Source: Pseudactinotalea sp. HY158
Lineage (GTDB): Bacteria; Actinomycetota; Actinomycetes; Actinomycetales; Beutenbergiaceae
Length of the DNA stretch: 64,000 bases
Direction: 5' to 3'
NCBI RefSeq assembly: GCF_009660225.1
Contig: NZ_CP045920.1
Location: 806,001 to 870,000, forward strand
Of the stretch, positions 9,590 through 17,786 are shown in pieces. The translations under genes and the position numbers were made by a program. The notes below the pieces were generated by a model. The model searched no databases. It worked only from the letters and a program-made list of their open reading frames with translations, and was not told the DNA's origin. Every line of letters starts with the position of its first letter. The first letter of the stretch is position 1.

Positions 9590-10942
9590 ATGACTGCTCT
9601 GATCCGCAGGTCGCCGCGCATCCTCGTCCTCGGGGGCGGCTATGTCGGCCTGTTCACGGCGTTGCAACTGCGCAAGCGGCTCGGCCGCAAGGAGGCGACG
9701 ATCGCGATCGTCGATCCGCGGCCCTACATGACCTATCAGCCGTTCCTGCCCGAGGCGGCGGCCGGATCGCTCGAGCCCCGCCACGTCATCACGAACCTGC
9801 GCGCCACCGCGAAGGGCGCCTCGATCATCTCCGGCCGGGTCACCGGTCTGCGCCACGCCGCGCGGGTGGCCACGATCGAGCCGCTCACCGGCGAGCCCTA
9901 CGATCTGAAGTACGACCACGTCGTGCTCGCCCTCGGCGCGGTGGCGCGGGTGCTGCCGATTCCGGGGCTGGCCGAGACCGGCATCGGGTTCAAGCAGATC
10001 GAGGAGGCGATCGACCTGCAGAACCGCGTGCTCGGGATGATGGAGGCCGCCTCGAGCACCTGGGATCACGAGGAGCGGCGCCGGATGCTCACCTTCACCT
10101 TCGTCGGGGGTGGGTTCGCGGGGATCGAGGCCCTCGGTGAGGTGGAGGACATGGCCCGCTCGGCCGCCGACCACTTCGACGCGGTGAGCCGGGAGGATCT
10201 GCGCTTCGTGCTCATCGAGGCCTCGGACCGGATCCTGCCCGAGGTGGGGGAGGAGCTCGGCGAGTACGCGCTCAAGCAGTTGCGCCGTCGTGGCATCGAC
10301 ATCAAGCTCGGAACCTTCCTCAACTCCGCCGTCGACGGCCACATCGTCACCTCCGACGGCGACGAGTTCGAGTCCGAGACCCTCGTGTGGACCGCCGGCG
10401 TCAAGGCCAATCCGGCGCTCGCGAACACGGACCTCTCCCTCGACGAGCGGGGGCGCGTGCGCACGAACGCCCGGCTCCAGGCCGTGACCGCGGACGGCCG
10501 GGTCGTCCCCGGCGCGTGGGCCGCGGGCGACAACGCCGCCGTCCCCGACCTGACCAGCCCCGGCGACTTCTGCGGCCCGACCGCCCAGCACGCCGTGCGC
10601 CAGGCCAAGCTGCTCGGCGACAACATCGCGGCGACCCTCCACGGCAAGCCCGTGCTGGAATACCGACACAAGAACCTGGGCACGGTGGCCTCCCTCGGCC
10701 TGTACAAGGGGGTGGCCACGGTCTTCGGGCTCAAGCTCCGCGGCCCGCTCGCCTGGTTCATGCACCGCACCTATCACATGTGGGCGATGCCGACCTTCAA
10801 CCGGAAGGTCCGCATCGTGCTCGACTGGACGATGGCCCTGCTGTTCCGGCGGGAGATGGTCAGCCTCGGCTCGGTCGAGAACCCCCACGCGGAGTTCCAG
10901 TCGGTCGCCGCCCCGGCGGATCCGCGCGAACCCGCTGCCTGA
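9590..10942 (+). CDS. ndh: Type II NADH dehydrogenase (NAD(P)/FAD-dependent oxidoreductase)
   Basis: A 450-residue single-subunit NADH:quinone oxidoreductase of the membrane surface that feeds electrons to menaquinone without proton pumping. Seen: N-terminal FAD-binding LVLGGGYVGLFTA, a second NAD-binding dinucleotide fold FTFVGGGFAGIEALGE near residue 170, the WTAGVKAN segment, AAGDNAAVPD (FAD-binding) near 310, and the C-terminal amphipathic region with LAWFMHRTYHMW typical of NDH-2. A GAAGG ribosome site is 4 nt before the ATG. It lies just before the tRNA. Confidence 0.9.
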   Translation: MTALIRRSPRILVLGGGYVGLFTALQLRKRLGRKEATIAIVDPRPYMTYQPFLPEAAAGSLEPRHVITNLRATAKGASIISGRVTGLRHAARVATIEPLTGEPYDLKYDHVVLALGAVARVLPIPGLAETGIGFKQIEEAIDLQNRVLGMMEAASSTWDHEERRRMLTFTFVGGGFAGIEALGEVEDMARSAADHFDAVSREDLRFVLIEASDRILPEVGEELGEYALKQLRRRGIDIKLGTFLNSAVDGHIVTSDGDEFESETLVWTAGVKANPALANTDLSLDERGRVRTNARLQAVTADGRVVPGAWAAGDNAAVPDLTSPGDFCGPTAQHAVRQAKLLGDNIAATLHGKPVLEYRHKNLGTVASLGLYKGVATVFGLKLRGPLAWFMHRTYHMWAMPTFNRKVRIVLDWTMALLFRREMVSLGSVENPHAEFQSVAAPADPREPAA

Positions 10943-10968
10943 GCGCCGCTGACTAGACTGCCGCCTGG

Positions 10969-11045
10969 GCCCCCATAGCCCAATCGGCAGAGGCGGTCGA
11001 CTTAAAATCGATTCAGTGTGGGTTCGAGTCCCACTGGGGGCACCA
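10969..11045 (+). tRNA. tRNA-Leu (anticodon UAA), short variable loop
   Basis: A complete cloverleaf can be drawn: acceptor GCCCCCA with TGGGGGC (10969-10975 and 11035-11041), D stem GCC/GGC, anticodon stem GTCGA/TCGAT, loop CTTAAAA with anticodon TAA at 11003-11005, variable loop TCAGT (5 nt), T stem GTGGG/CCCAC around TTCGAGT, discriminator A and encoded CCA (11043-11045). UAA reads the UUA leucine codon. The variable arm is class-I length, whereas leucine tRNAs usually have a long arm. The 3' half is the attachment site of the island, and the integrase reading frame ends antisense within the anticodon loop. Confidence 0.92.
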
Positions 11046-12073
11046 AGACGTTCTTACTCGAACCTTCATGGAAGAGGTCGGCGAGTACGAACGTCTCGGG
11101 ATCGTTGACGGCGTGCCCCTCGGGCGCGCCGTTTGTCACTTCTACGGTTCGCGTGGCGTAGGTCATCGCGGCGTCGTGGAGTTCGCGCACCGGGTCGGTC
11201 TTCTGGTCGGCGATGACACCGTGCTCCTCGACCCAGAGCTTGGTGTAGGAGGCGAGGTTGAGGTCCCGCCTGGCTCCGTCCGTTGCCTTCGCATACAGGT
11301 CGTGTGGTCGTTCCAGCAGCGCGATGTAGCGCTGCAGGACTGCCGCCCCGATCGCCAGCTTCTCTCCGGTCTCAGCCAGTCCGCGTTCGGCGTCGGCTCG
11401 CTCGATCTGGATCTTGCGCAGTCGGACACGGATCTTCTCGCGCGGCAGCGAGCCGTCCTCGGCGAGGTCGAGCAATTTCTCCTCACGCACGTCGAGCGCG
11501 GCGAGGCGCTTACGGTAACCGTCGTGGAGTTCGCGAACAGTCGACTGCTCGTCCGTGACGGTCTGCTGGATCGCCTCTGTCACCTCGTCGCGGAAGTCAG
11601 CGGGCAGGCCGAGCGTGGCGTAGTGATCAGCTACGGCCCATTCGACCTGGTCGCTGGGTAGGTAGGGCAGGTCGCAGGCGCCATCTTGGCGTCCCCGGCA
11701 CAGGAAGTAGCCATAGTGCTGCCCGCTGCGTCCCTTGGCCAAAGTGAAGATGAGCCGCGAGGAACGGCCGTGCTCGTGGCAGCGTCCGCACCACAGCACG
11801 CCCTTGAGGTAGTGGAAGTGTCGCCGGTCGCGTTGGCCGTTGGTCGATCGGTGGTCCATGACGTGCTGGACACGCTCGAACAGGTCAGGGTCGACGATGG
11901 CCTCGTGCCTGCCGACGTACTGTTTCCCCTTGTAGGTAACGACGCCGCGGTAGTACGGGTCGCGAAGCATCCGATGGATCTGCGAGATTGACAGTGGTCC
12001 TGCCGGGTAGCGCCGACTCGGTTTGGTCGTCAGTCCGAGGTCCGTCATGGTGTCGTGCAGTCGGTCGAGTGAG

Positions 12074-13708
12074 CCTGGATCCACCGTCCGGGTCGTGGTG
12101 ACGGTGTGAGGTCCGGGTTCTGGCGGGTCGGGTCGTGTGGGCATGGCGGGGCCGCCGGTCTGCCCGGCGTTTCCACTTGTGTTCCGGTCGTGCCCGTGGG
12201 GGCCGGTGGTCAGGTCCTCGGGGCTGGGGGTGGCCCGCAGGCAGCGACATAGAGCGCTTCCCAGGGGCCTTGATGGGCCCAGTTCCGGGGTAGGTGCATG
12301 ATCAGCCGTCGTGCCGAGCGGGCGAGCCGGGCGGGGACGCGGATGAGGTGTTCTCGGATGGTCGCGGTGGTGGCCCGGGCGTGGAAGAGGGAGGCCAGGG
12401 CCCCGGCGGCGCGGGTGAGGTTGAACGCGATCGCGGCCAGAACGAGCCAGGCCGCGTTCGCGGTGAACTTGCCCGAGGGTGCGTGGGCCAGGGCCGAGGC
12501 GCGTAGATCGGCGTGGACGCCCTCGATGATGGCGTGGGCGCGGTGGGCCTTCTCGGCCTCGAGCATGCTCAGGGGCGAGTCGGTGAAGACGGCGTGGTAC
12601 CGGTAGGTGGCGAATAGTTCGTCCTGCCCGGCCCTGGTGGCTGCGGGGTTGAGGCGTTTGACGCGGCGCACGATCAGCCGTGCCGTGATGTGCTCGGCCT
12701 TGGGACGGGAGGTGAACGCGGTGAAGGGGAGCTCGGCGACCTGGGCATCGGAGATCAGGCGGGCCTCGTCTTCGTCCCAGATCGCGTTCGGGTACCGGAT
12801 CGGGGTCCAGGCCTGCTCGTCGATGCTGGTGATGGCGGCCGTGATCGCCGGGTTCATCCGCGCGGTCAACGAGAAGTGGGCACCGGCCCGGCCCGCCGCG
12901 GCGGCCACCTCACGGCTGTAGTAGGCCGAATCGGCGCGCAGGATCACCACCCCGCCGGCGCCGGCCGTCCGGGCGGTGGCGAGGGAATCGGCGACGAACT
13001 TGCCCGCCCCGCGCGCGGAGTTGGCCGGGCCCCGGCGTAGCCGCGTGCCCACGATCAGCGGCGCGGCCACCGGGGTGGAGATGGTCGCGATCAGCGCGTT
13101 GAGGCCCTTGACCTTGTTGTAGCCGTACCCGGCGCCCTGCTTGGCGTACCCGTAGGTCTCCTTGATCGTGTCGTCGATATCGACGTAGGCGATCTGACCG
13201 GCACCGGCCAGCACCGGGGCCTGCCCGGCCAGGCGGGTCAGGAAGCGGGAGGCGATCGCATCGAGCTGGCGGACATGCCCGAAGGTGAACGCGCGTAGGA
13301 ACGTGCCCAGCGTCGAGGGCGCACGCGCATCCTGGAACAGTTTGCCCATCCCGCCGTGGCGCAACAGGTCCATGTCATCGATGGAGTCGGCCCCGGCCGT
13401 CATGCCCGCGACCAGCGCCAACACCTTCGCCCCGGGGTTCGCGCTGCCCGCACCCGACAGACTCAGATGCTCAGCGACCAGCGCCGACAGCCCGGCACGC
13501 TCGGCCAGCGCCATCACCGGGACAAGCCCCGCCACGCCGACCAGATTCGGATCGTCGAACCGTACCGAGGAGACATGAGATAGTTGCATCTACGAGATGC
13601 CCTTCTTTTTTGGGACTGCGTGCGTTGACAACACGCATTATCCCAGGTCAGAAGGGCATTCTCATGCGCCCACGCCACCCAGACTCAAACCAGCACGGTG
13701 GATCCAGG
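12074..13708 (-). mobile_element. IS1380-family insertion sequence no. 1
   Basis: 1635 bp with perfect 14-bp terminal inverted repeats (left starts CCTGGATCCACCGT, right ends with its complement) flanked by a 5-bp target duplication GTGAG (12069-12073 and 13709-13713). It encodes one transposase. It interrupts the integrase between residues reading GDYS and LDRL; excision in silico restores the frame. Confidence 0.93.
12210..13589 (-). CDS. IS1380-family transposase
   Basis: A 459-residue DDE transposase. Recognised by overall IS1380 family organisation: an N-terminal region (FDDPNLVGVAGLVPVM), AYVDIDDTIKETYGYAKQG with the first catalytic acidic residues, VVILRADSAYYSREV with the second, and a C-terminal segment with AIIEGVHADLRASALAH containing the catalytic glutamate. 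Length is normal for the family and the frame is intact. It starts at ATG 13589 about 120 bp inside the right end of its element. Confidence 0.93.
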   Translation of the reverse strand: MQLSHVSSVRFDDPNLVGVAGLVPVMALAERAGLSALVAEHLSLSGAGSANPGAKVLALVAGMTAGADSIDDMDLLRHGGMGKLFQDARAPSTLGTFLRAFTFGHVRQLDAIASRFLTRLAGQAPVLAGAGQIAYVDIDDTIKETYGYAKQGAGYGYNKVKGLNALIATISTPVAAPLIVGTRLRRGPANSARGAGKFVADSLATARTAGAGGVVILRADSAYYSREVAAAAGRAGAHFSLTARMNPAITAAITSIDEQAWTPIRYPNAIWDEDEARLISDAQVAELPFTAFTSRPKAEHITARLIVRRVKRLNPAATRAGQDELFATYRYHAVFTDSPLSMLEAEKAHRAHAIIEGVHADLRASALAHAPSGKFTANAAWLVLAAIAFNLTRAAGALASLFHARATTATIREHLIRVPARLARSARRLIMHLPRNWAHQGPWEALYVAACGPPPAPRT

Positions 13709-13964
13709 GTGAGTAGTCGCCGGAGGCGTATAGCTCGAACGCGGTGCGTATGAGCGGAGCCCGTTCCGGGTCGGATGCGATGGTGTTGACCTGGCGGCCG
13801 TCGATCTCGATGCGTACGTTCTTGTAGCCGATGCGGGCACGGCCGTTGGTGCCCCCCCCTGTTCGGCCTTGTGCTGCATCTTGACCTTGATGTCCTCCCC
13901 GGACATCCGCACTTGCACCTCGTTGATAATGTCTGGAGTGTTCCCGCTTTAGTAGACAGGCGAA

Positions 13965-14849
13965 TTAGGCTGCCAATTCGTTGATGTTCCTATATCCTAG
14001 TTCATATTCTGTGGGTGTCAAGTATCCGAGAGTCGAGTGCCGACGGATGGTGTTGTAGTAGTTCGTGATCCAGTCGATGGTCGCTTTGCGGAGTCGTGTC
14101 AGGTTCGGCCAGGGGCGGGTGTGGATGAGTTCCTTCTTGTAGGTCGCGAAGAATGATTCCGAGACTGCGTTGTCGTAGCAAACACCGGTCCTGCCCAGGG
14201 AGCGGCGGATATTGTGATCTTCGCAGTATTTGGCGAAGGCGGTGGAGGTGTATTGCGTTCCGCGGTCACTGTGGAATATGACACCGGCGGGTGGCTTCCG
14301 GGTCTTGAGTGCCATGTCGAGGGCGTCGGTGACCAGGTCGGTGCGCATGTGGTCCTCGATCGCCCAGCCGACCAGGGCACGTGAGTGCAGGTCGATGACG
14401 GTGGCCAGGTAGGCCCACCCTTCCCACGTCTTGACGTACGTAATGTCGCCGCACCAGCGGGTATCGGCCTCCTCGGCGGTGAACGAGCGCCCGATCAGGT
14501 CTGGTGCCGGCACCGGCCCCTGACCGGGGACCGTCGTGCGCTTCCACGCCCGGGGGTGGCGTCCCTGCAGGCCGGCGGCCTGCATCAACCGGTGCACTCG
14601 CTTGAGGCCGACGCGGTGACCGGCCGCAGCCAGCCCGGCCCGGACCCGGCGCACTCCCGGGTTCCCGCGGGCGCTGGCGTAGATCCCGGCGATGAGGACG
14701 CTGAGGCGCTCGTCGTAGACGGCCCGGTCGCTCAGCGGCGCATCACGCCACTTGTAGTAGCCCGCCCGCGACACCCCCAGCTGCCGGCACATGAACGCCA
14801 CCGGGTACTCCTGCTGATCAGCCCAGTCCGCGATCGCAGCAAACTTCAC
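13965..14849 (-). CDS. IS3-family transposase OrfB (DDE integrase domain)
   Basis: A 294-residue catalytic part of the IS3 transposase. Seen: an N-terminal HTH_21-like region (VAFMCRQLGVSRAGYYKW), then the rve DDE core with WCGDITYVKT, IFHSDRGTQYTS and the glutamate in YDNAVSESFFATYK. The C-terminus has the usual STLGYLTPTEYE. It overlaps orfA by 4 bp, but functional transposase is expected as an OrfAB fusion made by -1 frameshifting within orfA. Confidence 0.94.
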   Translation of the reverse strand: MKFAAIADWADQQEYPVAFMCRQLGVSRAGYYKWRDAPLSDRAVYDERLSVLIAGIYASARGNPGVRRVRAGLAAAGHRVGLKRVHRLMQAAGLQGRHPRAWKRTTVPGQGPVPAPDLIGRSFTAEEADTRWCGDITYVKTWEGWAYLATVIDLHSRALVGWAIEDHMRTDLVTDALDMALKTRKPPAGVIFHSDRGTQYTSTAFAKYCEDHNIRRSLGRTGVCYDNAVSESFFATYKKELIHTRPWPNLTRLRKATIDWITNYYNTIRRHSTLGYLTPTEYELGYRNINELAA

Positions 14850-15166
14850 TGCTGTTCGCTCGCGAACCAGGTCGCCACTTTTTTTGCGAAACTCACCTGC
14901 ATCTGCAACTGAGCATTCTCCGCCTTCACGTTCTTGTAGTCCTGCCGCAGCCGGATCAATTCAGCCCGCTCGGACTCGGACAACGACGCATCCGCACCCA
15001 GGGCCGCCTCCCGCGCATCTCGTTCCTTCTTCACCCATTTCCCTAACGTCATCTCGTGCACGTCGATATTCCGTGCGACCTCGGCGATAGACCGCTGCTC
15101 GTCCAACACGAACGCGACCGCGCTGGCCTTGTACTCATCCGTGAAACTCCGGCGAGTCGATCCCAC
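14846..15166 (-). CDS. IS3-family transposase OrfA with -1 slippery site
   Basis: About 106 residues: helix-turn-helix (DEYKASAVAFVLDEQRS ... SIAEVARNI) followed by a leucine-zipper-like coiled coil (ELIRLRQDYKNVKAENAQL). The GTG at 15166 is preferred because GGGAGG lies 7 nt upstream; an earlier GTG at 15187 lacks one. A run of seven A on the coding strand (14879-14885), read GCA AAA AAA GTG, is a typical -1 frameshift heptamer, and orfB lies in the -1 frame. Confidence 0.9.
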   Translation of the reverse strand: MGSTRRSFTDEYKASAVAFVLDEQRSIAEVARNIDVHEMTLGKWVKKERDAREAALGADASLSESERAELIRLRQDYKNVKAENAQLQMQVSFAKKVATWFASEQQ

Positions 15167-15637
15167 TGTACTGCCTCCCTTGTCCACGGCAGCTAACCCA
15201 ACTGTCCACCAAACCGGGGACGGTCCAGTCGGTCACGGCTTCCATGGCGTCGGCCATGATGCCGGAGCCGAAGTCTTCCTTGGCGGAGACGAGCTTGACG
15301 CCGAGCTTCTCCAGGCGTCGCTTGGTCAGTACGGCATCGCCAAGATTGCGGAAAGCGCGTGAGCGGACGTAGATGATGACGATGTCGACCTCGGGATGCT
15401 GCTCGAGGTAAGCAAGTAGCCGCTTGAATACGGGGCGTCGCTCGATGGACTGAGCTGAGGCTCCCGGCTCGACGAACTCCTTGGTGATCTCGGCCCCGAT
15501 CGCAGCTGCTTTGGCCTGGTTGGCTGCGCGTTGCGTCGCAATTGAGTTGCCCTCGGCATCGATGTCGGCCCCGGTATCCATCTGCCGCGTGGTGGACACG
15601 CGCAGGTAAGACACCGCGACGATGGGTCGTTGCTCGT

Positions 15638-16297
15638 TCATACGCACCTCCTCCTTGTCCTGATTTCGAACTCCTGTGGTCGGTTCCTCGGTGTTCTGAC
15701 TGGCCTGGCGCAGCGGGAGCGGTTAACGGCGGGCTCGGGGTCACGCTCGCGAGCGATTCCGGTCTGGTCGAGTCGGACGGTGATGGCTGCCTGGCTGACG
15801 CCAAAGTGGTCAGCGAGTACTTCGATGCTTTGCAGGCCGCTGACCCAGGCCCGCTTCAAGTCGCGGCGTGGCATCAGGGCGCAGGCGGCGAAGTAGTCGG
15901 CGACCCGCTCGGCTTGCGTCTGGGCATCGAGGTGCTTGGTACCAGTGAAGAGTCGTTCGGTGGCGCCGTGGCTGACGATGTGGGCGTACTCGTGCAGTGC
16001 GGTGAAGCGTTGCCGGGCGGGGCTGTCGCTCGCGCAGATCGTGATGACCCATTCGCGTCCGTTCCAGTGGCTCATGCCGCTGACCGGCAGAGCTTCGTAG
16101 GCGATACGCATTCGTGGTAGCTCTGCCAGGTGATGAATCTGGATGCCTTCCATTCTCGGGTCGCGTTCCCGGATGGCTGTCACCAGCTTGCCAGCCTGCA
16201 TTTCGGTGACGCGCAAGACTTCATCGAATGTGCACTTGCGTGCCGGGATGAGCTGGCGGAGGCTGCTGAGGATGGATTGCTGGGCTGCTGTTGTCAT
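15638..16297 (-). CDS. ImmA/IrrE-family metallopeptidase
   Basis: A 219-residue zinc protease of the ImmA/IrrE family. The HEYAHIVSHG sequence supplies the HExxH motif, and the downstream acidic region (QAERVADYFAACALMP) supplies the third ligand. In ICEBs1 and related elements ImmA cleaves the paired XRE repressor to trigger excision and transfer. The ATG at 16297 is chosen for its GGGAGG site 8 nt upstream. It lies between the XRE gene (32-bp gap) and the integrase (4-bp overlap), so the three form one operon. Role as anti-repressor is inference from family and context. Confidence 0.88.
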   Translation of the reverse strand: MTTAAQQSILSSLRQLIPARKCTFDEVLRVTEMQAGKLVTAIRERDPRMEGIQIHHLAELPRMRIAYEALPVSGMSHWNGREWVITICASDSPARQRFTALHEYAHIVSHGATERLFTGTKHLDAQTQAERVADYFAACALMPRRDLKRAWVSGLQSIEVLADHFGVSQAAITVRLDQTGIARERDPEPAVNRSRCARPVRTPRNRPQEFEIRTRRRCV

Positions 16298-16329
16298 GGT
16301 GGCACCTCCCTTCATTACTATTTGATCGA

Positions 16330-16713
16330 CTATTCGTCTTGGCCGTCGAGTGGACCGCTGCCGTCGGGTGAGCTGCCATACTTGGCGCTGATGCGGTCGA
16401 ACGCTGACTGGATCTCGGCCCGGGCTTCGGGTGGCAAGTGCTTGTACTTGCTGCGCAGGTAGGGCTTCATGGTCGGTAGCGCTGCGTCGAGTTCGTAGCC
16501 GGCTGCTTTCAGTAGTTGGTTGGCCTCGATTCCGAGTACGCCGGCTAGCCGAGTTAGTCGACTTGGATCGGGCTGGGCCACTTGGTCGAGCTCCCATGCG
16601 CCAAGTAGCGATTTTGTAATGCCGACTTCATCGGCGACCTGTTGCATGGAGCGGCCTTGCTGGTTGCGGGCGGTCTTCAAGATTGTGCCGGCGGTCTGTT
16701 CTTGTTTCGTCAT
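16330..16713 (-). CDS. XRE-family repressor (ImmR-like)
   Basis: A 127-residue DNA-binding protein. Residues about 10-65 form an HTH_XRE domain (GTILKTARNQQGRSMQQVADEV in two blocks, then ITKSLLGAWELD), followed by an acidic, serine-rich tail that could be the target of the neighbouring ImmA-type protease. It is the first gene of the repressor-protease-integrase operon, and a GTCCA-N6-TGGAC dyad lies 20 bp upstream of its ATG, consistent with autoregulation. The same dyad stands before the transfer operon. Function is inferred from these features. Confidence 0.85.
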   Translation of the reverse strand: MTKQEQTAGTILKTARNQQGRSMQQVADEVGITKSLLGAWELDQVAQPDPSRLTRLAGVLGIEANQLLKAAGYELDAALPTMKPYLRSKYKHLPPEARAEIQSAFDRISAKYGSSPDGSGPLDGQDE

Positions 16714-16732
16714 ATTCCTACTATATTCTATT

Positions 16733-16748
16733 GTCCACGAAATTGGAC
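16733..16748. promoter_or_regulatory. Operator-like dyad GTCCA-N6-TGGAC, copy 1
   Basis: A perfect 5-bp inverted repeat with a 6-bp spacer lies just upstream of the XRE gene in an AT-richer stretch. The identical half-sites and spacing recur twice at 27341-27397, upstream of the transfer operon. I infer it is the XRE-protein binding site. Confidence 0.65.
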
Positions 16749-16817
16749 GCGATCAGACAATTCCACAACATCTCATTGGGGCAATTAGGTAAGCCTTTCC
16801 TTGTGGGGGTGTTTCTT

Positions 16818-16866
16818 CCGGGTGGAAGCCAGAGAGATAATTTTTCTCGATCTGGCTCCCACCCGG
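16818..16866 (-). terminator. Large hairpin downstream of the RHH gene
   Basis: Arms of 15 bp (CCGGGTGGAAGCCAG against CTGGCTCCCACCCGG) pair with one mismatch around an AT-rich loop. It begins 26 bp after the stop of the ribbon-helix-helix gene, the position of a terminator. Confidence 0.6.
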
Positions 16867-16891
16867 GGTTGAGCAGGCTCCTGCCAGTTGC

Positions 16892-17164
16892 CTAGGAGGT
16901 GCTCTTGCGGGCGCCGCCCTTGGGCTTGCTCGGCGCGGTGCTGAGCAGGGCCGTGATGGCGGCCCGCTGCTCGTCGGCTTCACGGGTGATGGCGGCCTGG
17001 AGGTCGTTGGCGCGGCCAGCGATCTCCGGGTCATTGGCCAACTCCGTGATGGTGTTCTCGATGGCCTGCCGGATGGCATTGGTCACGGAGATGCCGGCGA
17101 GCTTGGCGAGGATCGTCAGACGAGCGTGCTGCTCGTCTTCGAGCCGGATGGCCAAGGTCTTCAT
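16892..17164 (-). CDS. Ribbon-helix-helix (CopG/Arc-like) protein
   Basis: A 90-residue protein starting MKTLAIRLEDEQHARL, the beta-strand and first helix of an RHH fold, then LAKLAGISVTNAIRQAIE, the second helix. The C-terminal half is a charged helix ending in a basic serine/lysine tail. AAGGAGG lies about 10 nt before the ATG at 17164. Such proteins act as small repressors, antitoxins or mobilisation accessory proteins; no toxin gene is adjacent. An ISKra4-family element sits about 90 bp upstream of its start and may have displaced its promoter. Confidence 0.75.
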   Translation of the reverse strand: MKTLAIRLEDEQHARLTILAKLAGISVTNAIRQAIENTITELANDPEIAGRANDLQAAITREADEQRAAITALLSTAPSKPKGGARKSTS

Positions 17165-17348
17165 GGCTCCGGTTCCTCCTTCCTGAGGGTGTTCTGGTCC
17201 ACCGTCCTCGGGGTGGTGCAACCCTCGACCGTGGTCGGTCAAGTGGCTGCGGGCTCGGGTGTGAGTCGTGGACGTGTCGCTGATGGGTTTGTGCTGGTCA
17301 GCCTCTACTATGATTGTGGATGGCATAATCAGCATTGGAGGGTGCGTG

Positions 17349-17786
17349 ATGGACAAGGACTACTCGACGATGGCGGTGGGCGAGCTCGAGGAGCTGCGTT
17401 CGCTGGTGCTGGACCGTATGGCCGCGGTTCCGCAGTTCCGGCGTGGGTCGTTGCAGGTGGGCTATCGCAAGTGCGGGCGGGCGACGTGTCGGTGTGCTCG
17501 TCCCGGCGAGCAGGGTCATGGCCCGCGGGGGTTGTGGACTCGGACGGCCAAGGGGCCGGGTGGCTCGCGCGGGCAGTACATCCCGGTCGATCAGGTCGAC
17601 CAGGTCCGCGCCGAGCTGGACAATTACGCCCAGTTCGAGGATCTGGTGGCCGATTACGTGGAGATCAACGAGGCGCTGTGCAAGGCGCGGGTGAGGCCAC
17701 CAGGGCGACGTGGGAACGTCGTCCCCGCTGGCTCTGGCGGGGAAAAAGGGGGGCCTGGGACCGGGACGGCCTCGCGGAGAGTCTGA
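17349..17786 (+). CDS. DUF6788-type first ORF of the ISKra4 element
   Basis: 145 residues, with GGAGG 7-8 nt before the ATG. Recognisable segments are GSLQVGYRKCGRATCRCA (cysteine-containing, possibly metal-binding) and YIPVDQVDQVRAELDNY. In this IS family the product accompanies the transposase. Its 3' end overlaps the transposase ORF in the -1 frame; an A5G6 run at 17743-17753 lies in the overlap and could allow slippage, though it is not a canonical heptamer. Confidence 0.8.
   Translation: MDKDYSTMAVGELEELRSLVLDRMAAVPQFRRGSLQVGYRKCGRATCRCARPGEQGHGPRGLWTRTAKGPGGSRGQYIPVDQVDQVRAELDNYAQFEDLVADYVEINEALCKARVRPPGRRGNVVPAGSGGEKGGPGTGTASRRV

Larger units (their letters stand above)
13934..15227 (-). 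mobile_element. IS3-family insertion sequence
   Basis: 1294 bp beginning TG and ending CA, with imperfect terminal repeats of about 27 bp (outer ends TGGAGTGTTCCCG and TGGACCGTCCCCG) and a 3-bp target duplication GTC (13931-13933 and 15228-15230). It holds overlapping orfA and orfB. It interrupts the integrase between EAVTD and IINEV; removal rejoins the codons exactly. Confidence 0.92.
11002..15641 (-). pseudogene. Large serine recombinase (integrase), split by two IS elements and a frameshift
   Basis: Three fragments read in order on the minus strand. The N-terminal resolvase domain (15641-15228) has the catalytic-serine motif YLRVSTTRQ and ends MADAMEAVTD. The middle piece (13930-13709) begins [15 protein letters not shown] and, after a G-run, reads [13 protein letters not shown]. 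The C-terminal piece (12068-11002) starts LDRLHDTMTDLGL and carries the recombinase domain, zinc-ribbon cysteines (LWCGRCHEHG, FLCRG) and a coiled coil. Removing both IS elements and one target copy each leaves 1703 nt; deleting two bases of the 8-G run (13852-13859) gives a continuous 566-residue protein. ATG 15641 has an AGGAGG site and overlaps the ImmA stop by 4 bp. The last residues, PPVGLEPTLNRF, are encoded antisense to the tRNA. Confidence 0.9.

Noticed and set aside
11046-11140. Attempt to define an attL/attR direct repeat of the tRNA 3' end
   Set aside because: I looked for TGGGGGCACCA-like or TTCGAGTCCCAC-like copies near 34-41 kb and found none by eye; serine integrases may leave only a very short core.
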